Below, piece after piece: positions 48,401 through 58,349 of a DNA stretch of 64,000 nucleotides. Each line of letters begins with the position of its first letter. Position 1 is the first letter of the stretch. A model generated the notes under the pieces. That model did no database searches, had not been told where the DNA came from, and was given only the letters and a program-made list of their open reading frames with translations. Source of the stretch: Saussurea involucrata (taxonomy: Eukaryota > Streptophyta > Magnoliopsida > Asterales > Asteraceae); contig CM066327.1 of the NCBI GenBank assembly GCA_033807775.1, positions 77,196,795 to 77,260,794 on the forward strand, given 5' to 3'. A program made the position numbers and the translations under genes.

Positions 48401-48795
48401 CCACCTTCGAGTTGATTTAGACGTTGATCCCATATTTCTTTTGCAGTAACACAGGAGTCTAGTTCTTGGAAAATATCGTTTGGAATGGCCATAATCAGGA
48501 GTCTAACTGCCTTGAGGTCATTTTCCATTTTGAGCTTTTCTTCCTCAGTAAAACCAGTGGTTTTAACTTCGAAGTGAGCAGGAACCTCAGCAGTTGTTTC
48601 TGTTGCGGGTACACGAGGAACAAAAACCATAGGTTGGAATGGTCCATCAGTGACTGATCGCATAAGGTCTCTATCCATTCCATCAAAGAAATTAACCATC
48701 CTAATCTTCCATTGAGGATATTCATCTCTCATAATAGTAGGCGGTTTGGTTAGAGAACCAGCCGTATAGATAGCATTGATGTTGTTGTTTGCCAT
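45486..48795 (-). pseudogene. gag: gag of element D (long, coiled-coil, few lesions)
   Basis: ATG at 48795 (MANNNINAIY). One frame runs through three segments (48795-47773, 47541-46492, 46380-45457) separated by in-frame stops near 47770 and at 46492-46494. The N-terminal copia Gag region is followed by a Lys/Arg-rich tract, a knuckle near 47600-47660 whose second Cys is Tyr (CFRYGKPDHFSANC), an acidic patch, then a long Glu/Lys coiled coil (about 47260-46900) and a basic C terminus. A frameshift near 45550 throws the end out of the WVPKKN frame. At over 1,000 codons it is typical of Sirevirus Gag. Confidence 0.87.
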
Positions 48796-49085
48796 CTTTT
48801 CAGAAAAACAGAGTATGAAGGTTTTGAAAGAATTTAAAAGACTTTTAAACGGAAAGTAGATGAACAGTAAACCAATGGAACAGTGAATAATGTAGAGAAG
48901 ATTTTCAGACTAACTGGAAAGCTTAAATACGTTTTAAAAGTTCGTAACAAAGGAGTTTCAGGTTTTAAACACAGAAACAGAGTATACAACTAAGCTTTAA
49001 AAACAAACACAATCAACAACAGTGAATCAACCTGGTTAGATTGGATCGATTTGACTTAAGCAAATCAATCAGCTCTGATACCAAT
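48796..49085 (-). other. Leader and primer binding site of element D
   Basis: The primer site (minus-strand TGGTATCAGAGC, 49072-49083) lies two bases inside the LTR. The rest is a non-coding leader before the gag ATG. Confidence 0.85.
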
Positions 49086-49828
49086 TGTAGGTTCCCAGAT
49101 TCACTTTGTCTCATATAAACAGCAAGATTAAAGGTAGCGGAAGCATTATATAAAGTTGTTCTAGTATGAGTGATCGTGTATATATATATATATATATATA
49201 TATGAATCAAAGAGAGAATAACAATAACAATATAGAACAGTAAATGATAACAAGATAGTTAAATAAGCTGCTCGTATATTGATAATATGAATAACACCAA
49301 GAACACTTTCTTGTGTGTGTATTCTGAAATCTCTCAGGTGACAATTTGTACAAAGGTAGTGGAATAGAATGTGCAGTGATATGCTCTCACAATTCTAGTA
49401 ATAATTCTCACCAAAAGCTTACAATTGTGCGCTCCACTACCCTTCTATTTATAGCCTAATAAAGTGAAAGACAGTGTACTATTAAACCCTGGAATGACAC
49501 GTGGAAAGTGTGTCTCTGTCCTTTTAGGGCTGACGTGGAAAGTCCGGACACGTGTCTGACACTTAGAGATTTCTACGAGACTTAAGCTTCACATATGTCT
49601 TCATTCACCAGATCTCTTGTGCCAGAGCTCTGAAGGTCTTCTGGTGTGAACAGTTCTTCTGGTGTGAACAGTTCTTTTGGTGGAACAGAAGAAGTCTTCT
49701 GCTAGACCTCTGTCGAACTATGATGATCTTATGTTGGTATTTTTTCTAAGTCTTATGCTTGATCTCTGGTGGTCTTCTGACTTGTGATATTTTCAATACT
49801 TTTACATTTGACATACTTGGGACTAACA
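49086..49828 (-). repeat. 5' LTR of element D (743 bp)
   Basis: On the minus strand TGTTAGTCCC...GGGAACCTACA. The start is where element F's protein similarity resumes at 49829. A TATA box CTATAAATAG is at about 49446-49455, a (TA)n run at 49182-49202, and an 18-bp unit is repeated about 2.5 times at 49635-49685. The partner LTR is outside the window. Confidence 0.85.
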
Positions 49829-50341
49829 CATACTGATACTTTGTCGATCTTCAAATCCGGTAGTCCTGTAACCAGTCCATCAATCCTCAGTTTGTTAATG
49901 CTTCGGAAATTCTGATGAGATAGTCTTCTATGCCACAACCAACATTCGTCTAAAGATGCTTTTGAAACGAGACAAACTTGTTTCGAAGCAACTAGAGTTG
50001 TAAAGTCGGTTATGTAGAGATCTCCGCATCGTTTTGCTCTGAAGATTTCTGAACATTTTTCGTCCACAACATAACTGAACTTTTTGTCAAAAATTACCTT
50101 ACAATCCTTGTCGCAAAACTGACTAATGCTAAATAGGTTATGTCCTAAACCCTCCACATACAAGACCTTTTCCACAGAAATCGAGTCATTCTTTAACGTT
50201 CCGTGACCTCGAACATATCCTTTCGAATTATTACCAAAACCAACCGATCCGCCAGGATGTACAATAAAGTTGTGCAATAAATGCTTGTACCCCTTCATGT
50301 GTCTCGATGCTCCTGAATCTATGACCCACACATGACGATCC
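49829..50341 (-). pseudogene. pol: pol of element F: protease and integrase finger (truncated by D)
   Basis: Protease begins VWVIDSGASRHMKG with an intact DSG. The gag-pre-integrase region (CWLWHRRLSHQNFRSINKL, GLVTGLPDLKIDK) is open until D's LTR, where the reading frame runs into LTR sequence after VSVC. The rest of pol is not in the window. Confidence 0.85.
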
Positions 50342-50354
50342 TGAAAATTACAGA

Positions 50355-50870
50355 TTACTGCATCTTAGGTACCCATACCGGTATGGGTCCTTTGTTGTTA
50401 TTACGGATCAGTTTATTTATTTCAGTTGAGGAACCTTGAATTTTACCTTTAAATTTTAGTTCCTTTTGTGAACCTGGTTTGTTAATTTCATTTTTAGGAA
50501 TCCATTTCCAAACCATGTTCACTTCAATTGTTTTAATTTCTTTCTTATTTTTCTTCTTTAGCCCAAAACCGAACATTCTGGATGATTTATTAGCTGAAGA
50601 TTTAGAAAAAGAATTCGAAGTATTAACATTTGTAAACTTTTTGTCCTTAGAAGCATTGCGATTTAACATAAAATAGTTGTCCCAACAGTGAGCACAATGT
50701 ATTCGTCTTTTTGCTTGTGTCAACAGTTTAAAATCTGAAATCTCAGAATTTTTATTGACACTTGCATTGTAAACATTACATGAATGCGTACAATTTTTAT
50801 TGAAAGCAATACATTTCTCAACAGTGGAAGTTCTATTCTTGCTAAAGTCACTATATTGAAAGCAATACAT
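50355..50870 (-). pseudogene. gag: gag of element F, C-terminal part
   Basis: Lys/Asn-rich basic segment with KKKNKKEIKTIEVNMVWKW and ending VWVPKMQ before a stop, as in the Gag ends of B, C and D. Cys residues (CIAFNKNCTHSC, CAHC) suggest a decayed metal-binding region. The right boundary with G is uncertain to about 20 bases. Confidence 0.7.
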
Positions 50871-51195
50871 ATCTCACTCATCAAGGCACCAATCGATGCG
50901 ATTCAAAAGGCCCTGGATTGAAAACATATTGATGAACAAATTTCATGTTTTGAGCTTTCACATAATCGAAATTTAGAATCGTCATACGCATCATTGAATT
51001 GGACAACAGTGTGCTGATGGACAGATCTACGCGACTGTGGTAAATCAACCATATCTTATTCGTATGAGCTCCAAAAGAGGTGATTCAAGATGCTCTGAAC
51101 AGATAACAAACCAATGAAATTTTCTTATGTTTTGAGTTTTTGCAAACTCCAGAGCTATAATGGTCTTAATCTATGTCAAAGTTGGTGTAACATTT

Positions 51196-51282
51196 CTGTT
51201 AAGCTACTGTTAAGCTGTTGTTAAGCTGCTGTTAAGCTGTTGATAAGTTGTTAAGCTACTGTTAAGCTTCTGTTAAGCTGCA
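51196..51282 (+). repeat. Tandem GTTAAGCT repeat in element G
   Basis: Seven copies of GTTAAGCT spaced about 11-21 bases apart, mostly as CTGTTAAGCTG. Looser relatives (CATTAAGC) recur near 54000-54080. Confidence 0.85.
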
Positions 51283-52780
51283 GATTCGCTGTTGTTTGAA
51301 GGGCAGGGTTACAGAATCAGAAATTTGCTGCTATTAAGCAGCTGATTAAGCAGCTGATACTATTATGTCACTGATGTGCAGAAGATTTTCTGTTCGGTGC
51401 ATCTTTAAGCTGTCCGTGTGAAATCCAGAAGCAACTGTCACAGCATAATATGCAGAAGAACAACAAGATAAAGCATCAACTTTCTTTTGATCAGACAATA
51501 CCTACACTTCCAGACCTTGACCGAGATTGCTATACAAACTGTTTCAAAATGGACAGTTCTGTTAGAGTTGAATCAGAATTCAATTTCCAGAATCTTGAAA
51601 CGTGCATAGCTTAATTGTCCAGAGCTTTATGAAAAGGATTAAATCTGTGCAGAAGTGAATAATCAGAGGCTTTTGTGAAGACTGCACATGCACATCTGTC
51701 AATTAGAGTTATGCAGATGTAGTTAAGAAGTTGTGTGCAGAAGGTTAGAAGTTGTCCAAAATCGCAGAAGCTGTTTGTTTACAAAGTCACAGACATCAGA
51801 GGCTACACATATCGAAAGAATTGATTTGTAGAGCTTGCTTCAAGGTTGTTCAGAAGATTAATCTGGTGTTTTGAAATGTGCAGAGGCCATCCAAGTGCTG
51901 CATAAGCTGCTGCAGAAGCTGCTGTAGATGCTGTCTGCTGATCAAATTCTGCACGGAGCTTAAACAGAGGGTGCTCAGTGGTTGAACACCTGCGCAGAAC
52001 TGATTTGGTAAAACATGATGCAGAAATAACTTCTGCTGCTGCATATAATAACAGAGGGGTATAACAGCAGGTTATACTTGTTAAAGTCTAAGTATGCAAT
52101 AGTTCAACTAACAGATTTGAAAGTCTTGCTCCTCAATTTGTGTTGGAGGACTCTTCATTCATGTGATCAAATTGGATGATCATCGATGGATGCTTGGTAC
52201 CTGTAATGACTGTTGTGCAAACAGTTTGGTGCTGCTTTCCATATATGTTCGATAATTACAACCAGTCAAGTAGAAACAAAGAAAGATGATGTCTGAGCAG
52301 ATGGAAGCTTGAGCAATCCCATATACGGAGACATATAACAAAGATGATGTTGCAGGTGGCTTACTGGCTTCAGTAGCATAATAGTGCAGAGCAGATCCAA
52401 ACCTGCTGGTGATTAAGTTCAAATCTATCTAGACTGCGCAAAGTTGTTAAGCTATTGTTGTTAACATGCAAAAGCATACCTAAGCTGGTGTCTATGGTGC
52501 TCAGGATCAAATTCAGAAGCAAAAAGTTAAACCTGCAGAGTTTTAAAACTGCAGAGGATGATCAAAAGTGCAGAGCAGCCGAACCATGAACTACCTGTTT
52601 ACCTTATGCAGCTCGTCGATTATCAAAAAGTTTCATACCAGAAGTTTCTTGTGCAGAAGCACAACAGAGGAAGCTGTACAGATACATAAGATTGCATTAA
52701 CACTGTTCTGTTGATTTGTTCAAACAGATTAAAACATGTTGCAACGCAGACGGGAGAGTGAACAGAGGAACTGTCCAGAC

Positions 52781-53205
52781 CAGGGGCGGATGGAAGAAGA
52801 AGGGGTAGGGGTCCTGGGCCTCCTACCAGCCCAAGTCCAGATAGTTAAAAAATATATATTTTTACATCCAAGTTCAGTAAAATGGAGGAATGGGCCCATA
52901 CACATACTAATTGAGGCCCCTTAACCAGTCTAACACTCTAGCCCATCGTCTCCCTTTCTTCTCCTCTCAGTCCTCTGTGCGACTGACTACCTTAAACTCA
53001 ACTAAAAAATGAAAAAAAACTCTCAAAATCAACCAAAAAAACCTAAAAAGTTGCTCGAAATCGATTAAAAAACTTAAAACTCCTTAAATTCAAGCAAAAA
53101 AACTTTAAAAATCTCTCATAACGGTGGGAATTAAGCTAAAAACACATCAACTTTAATCTACCTAAAAGGTGCCCCCTACAAGAAAAATTCCTAGATCCGC
53201 CACTA
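52781..53205. mobile_element. Non-autonomous hAT-like DNA transposon (425 bp)
   Basis: A perfect 8-bp duplication GTCCAGAC flanks it (52773-52780, 53206-53213), the size produced by hAT transposases. Ends are imperfect inverted repeats: CAGGGGCGGATG at the left against TAGTGGCGGATC read from the right. The interior is AT-rich with A runs and no transposase. Its insertion in G is younger than G. Confidence 0.82.
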
Positions 53206-55270
53206 GTCCAGACTGTACAGAAGATTGTGTTAAGAATATTAGCAGATTGTTAATCTGCATGTCTGTGTTCTGTTAAGTTTCCAGGAAACAGTAAGCAATC
53301 CAGAGCTTCAACCAAGTCAGTTCAGAGGCTCTGGTCACACAAACAGAGGCTCTGGTTACTGAGATGTTTTTTTTGGCAGATCACAGGGGTCTTCTAATCT
53401 GGTTTGTGGTTCCAAATTTACAGTCTTGCTTCTAGAAGTCTGTTCATGGTGAGCAATTTGTATTCTGCTTCATAAGGCTTTGGTTATGTGTTAAATCAGA
53501 CAGGTTGCAGAGGTATTAACAGAAGTTGAAATCACGGAGCCTTTGTGACTCACAGAACCTCTGTGCACACAAAGGCAGTCCTGAAGAATACAGAACTTCT
53601 ATGGTTGATCAAAGAGATCTCAGAAGCTGTTAAGAGATCGAATATGCAGAGCTTATCCAGCAGAGCCTCTGAGCAAATTCACAGAGCCTCTGCGATTTCT
53701 CAGAGGCTGTCAAAAGAACATTAGGTGGTTCAGAGGATCATCGACAGAGCTTATCAGAGCCTCTGTGAATAGTGTCCAGAGCTCTGAAGCTGTTCAGCCC
53801 CCTCTATGAAACTTATCAGAGTTCTTATAGAAGCTGATTCACAAAAGCATCGATTCACAGAGTTCATTAAGCTACTGCTGCTGCCAATAAGCCACATCTT
53901 GCTATTGTTTGAAATGTGCAGCAGAGAGGTTGTTCCCTGTCCAGAACCTCGGTACACATTCAGAGCTCGATCAGAGACCTCTCAAACTTGTTCAGTTGTT
54001 GTTAAGCCATTAAGCTGCTCATTAAGCCTCTATTATTAAGTTATAGATCTGTTAAGTCGCTGCCATAAAGCCACTAAGCTGCTGAACGATGCATTAATTG
54101 ATGCAGAAATGTTGTGCAAAAGATGCAGTTCACAGTAGTTGCTTGTTTACAGAGACACGTCTCACAGAGGCAAATCCACAAAGCCTCTGTAATGCCTCAC
54201 AGAACTTCTGTGAGATTCTGCAAAGCTTCTGTGAGTTGTTGAGATGTTCATTAAGTCGTTGTTGCTGCTGATTTTTTTTTGGACGAAGCCATTACATGCA
54301 CACAGAAGCTCAATGAAAGAAGTCTGCAAAGATTGACCAATAGAGGCTATTGTGTGGAGCCTCTGTAAAATTATTTAGAGCTCTGAAGTCAACATCAGAG
54401 CCTCTGAAATTCAGTTCAGAGATGCTCATATGCACATCCAGAGGAGTCAGTCCAGAGCTTGATCAAGAGGCTCTCTGGACCCAAATCTCCATTTTAAGAG
54501 CAACGAACAGAGCGGATCAGAAGCAGACTCAAGCATGTTTATCAGAGGTCGTTGGTCCAGAAATCAAAATAAGCCAAAAGCCCGGAGCCCGAAAATTTTC
54601 AGTTTGTTTGACAGCTTTGCGCTGTTTCAGAAACACGCGCACAACCTTTTACTCGATGCTCCAATTGACACCAGTCCAGTTGCATTAGAAAGATAATTCA
54701 CAGACGCACGACTTTGATGTTCTGAGTTTTCTCAAATTATGTGAGCTGATATGCCAAAATCAGCTTCAAAGTCTGCTGTAAGGTGCTGGACCGAAAGCAA
54801 TGCATTTCATCCGTGCTCTTTCCACTTTCAAGAACGGTGTTCTCTCGACGGTTCTTCACGGTTTCATGCTGCTATTGTGACATATTGATTGTCACTCACT
54901 CCTCTGTTATTCATGTTTAAAGCTCGGTGCTGAATGCTTACTCAACGGGATCTTAAGCGTCAAATTTTCTGTTTTGACGACCGTTCTGTGCAGCCGAGGG
55001 AAAACTTGCACAACTTACTCGTTTTTCATCCAAAATGGATGAATTATAGCTCGTTGGAAAGCTAAGAGGCTGGATTTCAATGTGCATGTTTTATGTTTTC
55101 TCTCAAAAAGGCTCCTTGATGGTTCAAAACAGCGATGAAGTTGAGTCATGAAAGCTGGACAAAATGGGGTTATTTGTCTCGGTCTTTCAAGAAGATAAGC
55201 CTACATTTGAGGGTGAGCTCGTGATGCTTTGAAGACTCGAAGAACAGAACGCTAAAGTTTCTAAAGAAAG

Positions 55271-55322
55271 CAAGGGGGAGACTTTAAGATGATGCTTTCT
55301 TTATAAAACATTAGGGGGAGAT
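55271..55322 (+). other. Two polypurine tracts of element G
   Basis: CAAGGGGGAGA (55271-55281) and TAGGGGGAGAT (55312-55322). The second abuts the LTR. Repeated tracts are a known Sirevirus feature. Confidence 0.8.
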
Positions 55323-55650
55323 TGTTAGATTAAACTAGCCCATAATTTAATTGAATGTTTTATAAAGAATTTTTGTAATAGGACTTTATAATTAGCTTAT
55401 GGGCTTTTAGCTAGTTATATGGGATTAGCCATTTTTATCTTGTAAATGGACCCTTTATAAAGAAGTTTAGGGTTTCATTTTTCTTCAGGTCATTTTGAAG
55501 TAACACACAAAAAACACACACAGACTATTCTCATGAGAGTCATCTAAAATGTAAAGTGTGATGTTCTTCATATTTTCTCCTCCATATTGTGAATCAATGA
55601 GTATTAGATGATTTCTTTTATGATTGTTCTTCATGTTTATCATCTCTACA
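55323..55650 (+). repeat. 3' LTR of element G (328 bp)
   Basis: TGTTAGATTAAAC...CATCTCTACA. After it, element F's gag resumes on the minus strand (plus-strand TTTTTATATGG). No second copy is in the window. Confidence 0.8.
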
Positions 55651-56286
55651 TTTTTATATGGAGCTTTTTATCTTCTATTGTTTGCTTGAAAATGAAATCA
55701 ACATTCTTTAAAACCTCAATATCAGACAAACCTAGCCCCATTTTTGGATTATAAAATCTTGTATCTTTTGGGTTGCTAGTTAATAATTTTAGAGTTTGCT
55801 CAGTCTGATCTCTTTTAAAATTCAAATCTTCAAGTTGCTTGATCTTTGCATAAGCTTCTATTCTTTCGTCAGAAATAACTTTAAGTTTAAACTTTAAATC
55901 CATGTTTTCATCACTTGTAATTCTCATTTCCTTCTTCAACTCAGAAATTTTAGATTCAAGTTCTTTATTTTTAAGCTTAATAACTTCTTTTTCTTTTTCT
56001 CTATTTTCGGCCAAACATTTATAAAGAAGTGCTTCGTCTTGATATCTCAACAATGAACTTTTCTCAATGTCAAAGTTCTTTTGAACTTTATCAAATTCCT
56101 TTTTCATTTTGTCCAGTTCAGCATTTCTTCATTTTCAGAATATTCAGTTTTAGCATCATTATCAGATTCATCAGAAGAAGTAAGAGATTGTACCTCGGAT
56201 TCCTGGTCTTCCTCATCAATGTTAGCCATCAAGCTATACTTTACTTCTGTAAAGTGAGCTTCTTCATCATCTGAGGAGTCTACTAG
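55651..56286 (-). pseudogene. gag: gag of element F, coiled-coil segment
   Basis: Open from 56107 to the G junction: a Lys/Glu-rich coiled coil (KELESKISELKKEMR) then GLGLSDIEVLKN, similar to D's GLGFSDID motif after its own coil. Upstream (56286-56108) an acidic tract is in a shifted frame. H's LTR cuts it at 56287. Confidence 0.8.
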
Positions 56287-58088
56287 TGTAATAACCGGGT
56301 ACGTTACTGGTTTATTTAATTTTTATTATTTTTAGTTTAAGGTAGGTTCGGGTTAGTTTTATGGAATTAGGAGTTAAGAGGTAAACTTTAATTTTAATTG
56401 AAAAGTTGGAGGGTATAAAGTGGCAATTGAGGATAGTTGAGGGGCTAATTGGTTGAAATGATGAAACATCATCACCCACCTCCTCTTTTTGTTAAAGAGG
56501 AGAAAGGAGATATTTTCTCAATATCTCAATGTGTGTGTGTGTGTTTCATTCGGCAAAGAGAAAGAGAGAGAGTTAGAACTGAGAAAAGAAGAAAGAAAAC
56601 AGATTCATCAGAATGCTAAGAACTTCCAAACTGAGATAAACAAGAAAAGTAGGTTTTATCTTTGTAAGTTGAGTTCCTTCTATTCTCTTATGAAAACTGT
56701 TGAAAGTATAAAATTGATGTTTGGAATAGGTTAGAAAACTCAATTGTAAAACATGGTATGTTTGGTTTGGAAGAATTGGGTTTCAATCAAAATCTGGGTA
56801 GAAGTTTCGATGAACAGACCGAGGTTTCCGGACGAAGTTGATAGTGTCCGGTAGTTCCTTTTTGATAGTGTCCGGTAGCTGGAGTATCCGGAAATCCTTA
56901 TGCAAAGGTATCCGGACAAGTCAATTATCCGGTAAGTTTATTTTAATATGTTTCCGGATGAAGTTATATACCGGATGGTATCCGGACTATCTTGGTTTCC
57001 GGATATCATTCGGAATGTGTATTTTGTCCGAAAAGATTCCCATATCCGGAAAGATGTGTGTGTCCGGAAAGTATATGGTCCGGATAGTTCTTGGTGTCCG
57101 GAAACTTTGGTTATCCGGTCACTTTTGGAGATTCCAAATACTTTTGAGTATCTGATACCTTTGTGTTTTGTCGACTCTAGGATAGAATATGAACGAGGAA
57201 TTGATATACTGTGTACTCGACTTAAGTTCGGGTTTGGGGGAACACTTGAGGATAAGAGTTAAATAGACTTATCTAGAGTTCTTAGCCCTACTAGTAAGTC
57301 TTATGTATTCGATTGGTAAAGAAGTGTTTGTATTTAATCTGTTTCAGATTCTGTGAATTTTGGGTGAAAGATCGAATTACTTTGGGAAAGGATTGGAAGT
57401 GTTTGATAAGCAATCAGGTGAGTTTTACTTTAAAATGTTTTCAAACTGGAATACATATATGTGGATTGAGAATGTGATAAGTAGTGTAATAATGTGCATA
57501 TGTATGAAGTATGACCTATTGAGGTGTATATTATAATTACATGAATATCACACTACACTAGTGCACGTTGGCCGGGCTTAGGACCGGTAGAGTTTGGTTG
57601 TACGGAGGGATAGCGGAGTTGGCTGTATATTAGTGCAGCGGAGTAAATTGATTAGTTGGCTCGCAACCAACTAATATGGCCATGGGAATGAGGAGTTGTA
57701 CACAGTGCACGAGTCTTACTTGGTATTTAAATACTTGTTGTATAATTGTGTTTTATAAAAGGATTACTAAACTAACAGGGATTATCTCACAAGAACGTTT
57801 GGTCTAACCCTCATTCTGTTTTCAAAAATATGTATTCCAGGTCAAGGAATGTATAAAGGCAAGGATAAAGTATGACGTGCTTTTGAAGGCTATTCGGGAT
57901 TTTGAAGTTTTACTTAAACGTTTTGTACGGATAGTATTGTAAAATATGCTAGCGAAAAGTTTGAATCACATTATGTAATGTAGATTTTTAAGACTTTCGG
58001 ACCTTTTGTGAATAATATGTATCTTTTGTTATATATCTTTGGTTGGTAAATGCTATTATATGGTGTATATTTCGGACGGGTCGTTACA
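56287..58088 (+). repeat. 5' LTR of element H (1802 bp)
   Basis: TGTAATAACC...GGTCGTTACA. Same plan as A's LTR: (GT)n and AG-rich tract (about 56527-56600), CpG motif array (56826-57118), then the GGCCGGGCT segment and 3' end. No gene; short ORFs in it are chance. Confidence 0.93.
56826..57118 (+). repeat. CCGG motif array in the LTR of element H
   Basis: Fifteen CCGG words, mostly TCCGGA, TCCGGT or TCCGGAAA, in about 295 bases with irregular spacing of about 10-40 bases. About one would be expected by chance. It sits where A's LTR has the TGCGA/TCGCA array. Confidence 0.88.
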
Positions 58089-58349
58089 GATGGTATCAGA
58101 GCCCTAGCTTAAGGGATTTAGGTATTCGGGTCCATACCTAGACTTAAACTGCATGTGAAGTATGATGTCCCTATTATTTTAGAACCTTGGGATGCTAAAT
58201 ATAAAAGGTAGAAGGAACATCATGTAAGGTAATTTCAAATTACATTTGGCCAGTGTAATCATGAACTTACAGGTACATGTTTGAACTGGAAAACCTTATT
58301 ATATGGGGTATGTGCTTACGTGTATATTAACCTTGCTGAAATCTATAGA
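58089..58349 (+). other. Primer binding site and leader of element H
   Basis: TGGTATCAGAGCCC at 58091-58104, then a leader clearly similar to 564-810 of element A. An in-frame non-ATG extension upstream of gag (from 58281) is not supported. Confidence 0.85.

Larger units (their letters stand above)
13512..49828 (-). mobile_element. Element D: Sirevirus-like Ty1/copia retrotransposon split by A and B
   Basis: Read on the minus strand: 5' LTR (49086-49828), primer site, gag (48795 to about 45500), pol (45475 to about 42080), internal promoter and ORF3 (41043-40714, then 14643-13512). Element B (14644-40713) interrupts ORF3 and is flanked by AATAG on both sides (14639-14643, 40714-40718), proving the two D parts were contiguous. 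Element A removes the view of D's 3' end at 13511/13512. Order protease-integrase-RT-RNase H marks Ty1/copia; the long coiled-coil Gag and the extra ORF after pol mark the Sirevirus group. D itself sits in element F at 49828/49829. Confidence 0.88.
50871..55650 (+). mobile_element. Element G: non-coding LTR retroelement (LARD-like) lacking a visible 5' LTR
   Basis: A 3' LTR (55323-55650) preceded by two polypurine tracts gives the orientation. The roughly 4.4 kb before it has no credible retroviral coding; short ORFs are scattered and unmatched. The sequence is dense in CAGAGGCTCTG, CAGAGCCTCTG and GCAGAAG words, and has a tandem GTTAAGCT block. No copy of the LTR occurs at the left end, so G is 5' truncated or arose by rearrangement. 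It would depend on proteins of another element. Confidence 0.6.
49829..56286 (-). mobile_element. Element F: old Sirevirus-like copia fragment, split by G and bounded by D and H
   Basis: Two F segments are seen, 49829-about 50870 and 55651-56286; G lies between. Minus-strand coding runs gag coiled coil, gag C terminus, protease, integrase finger. Element D cuts it on the left and H on the right, so no F LTR is visible. As the host of three insertions it is the oldest element in this part. Confidence 0.8.

Noticed and set aside
50871..55322. Short ORFs in G (for example 52736-52924, 54350-54688)
   Set aside because: No recognisable domain, word-repeat composition, random distribution over both strands; treated as non-coding.
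56838..57262. Overlapping ORFs across the CCGG array in H's LTR
   Set aside because: They come from repeat composition in an LTR; no homology and no conserved frame.
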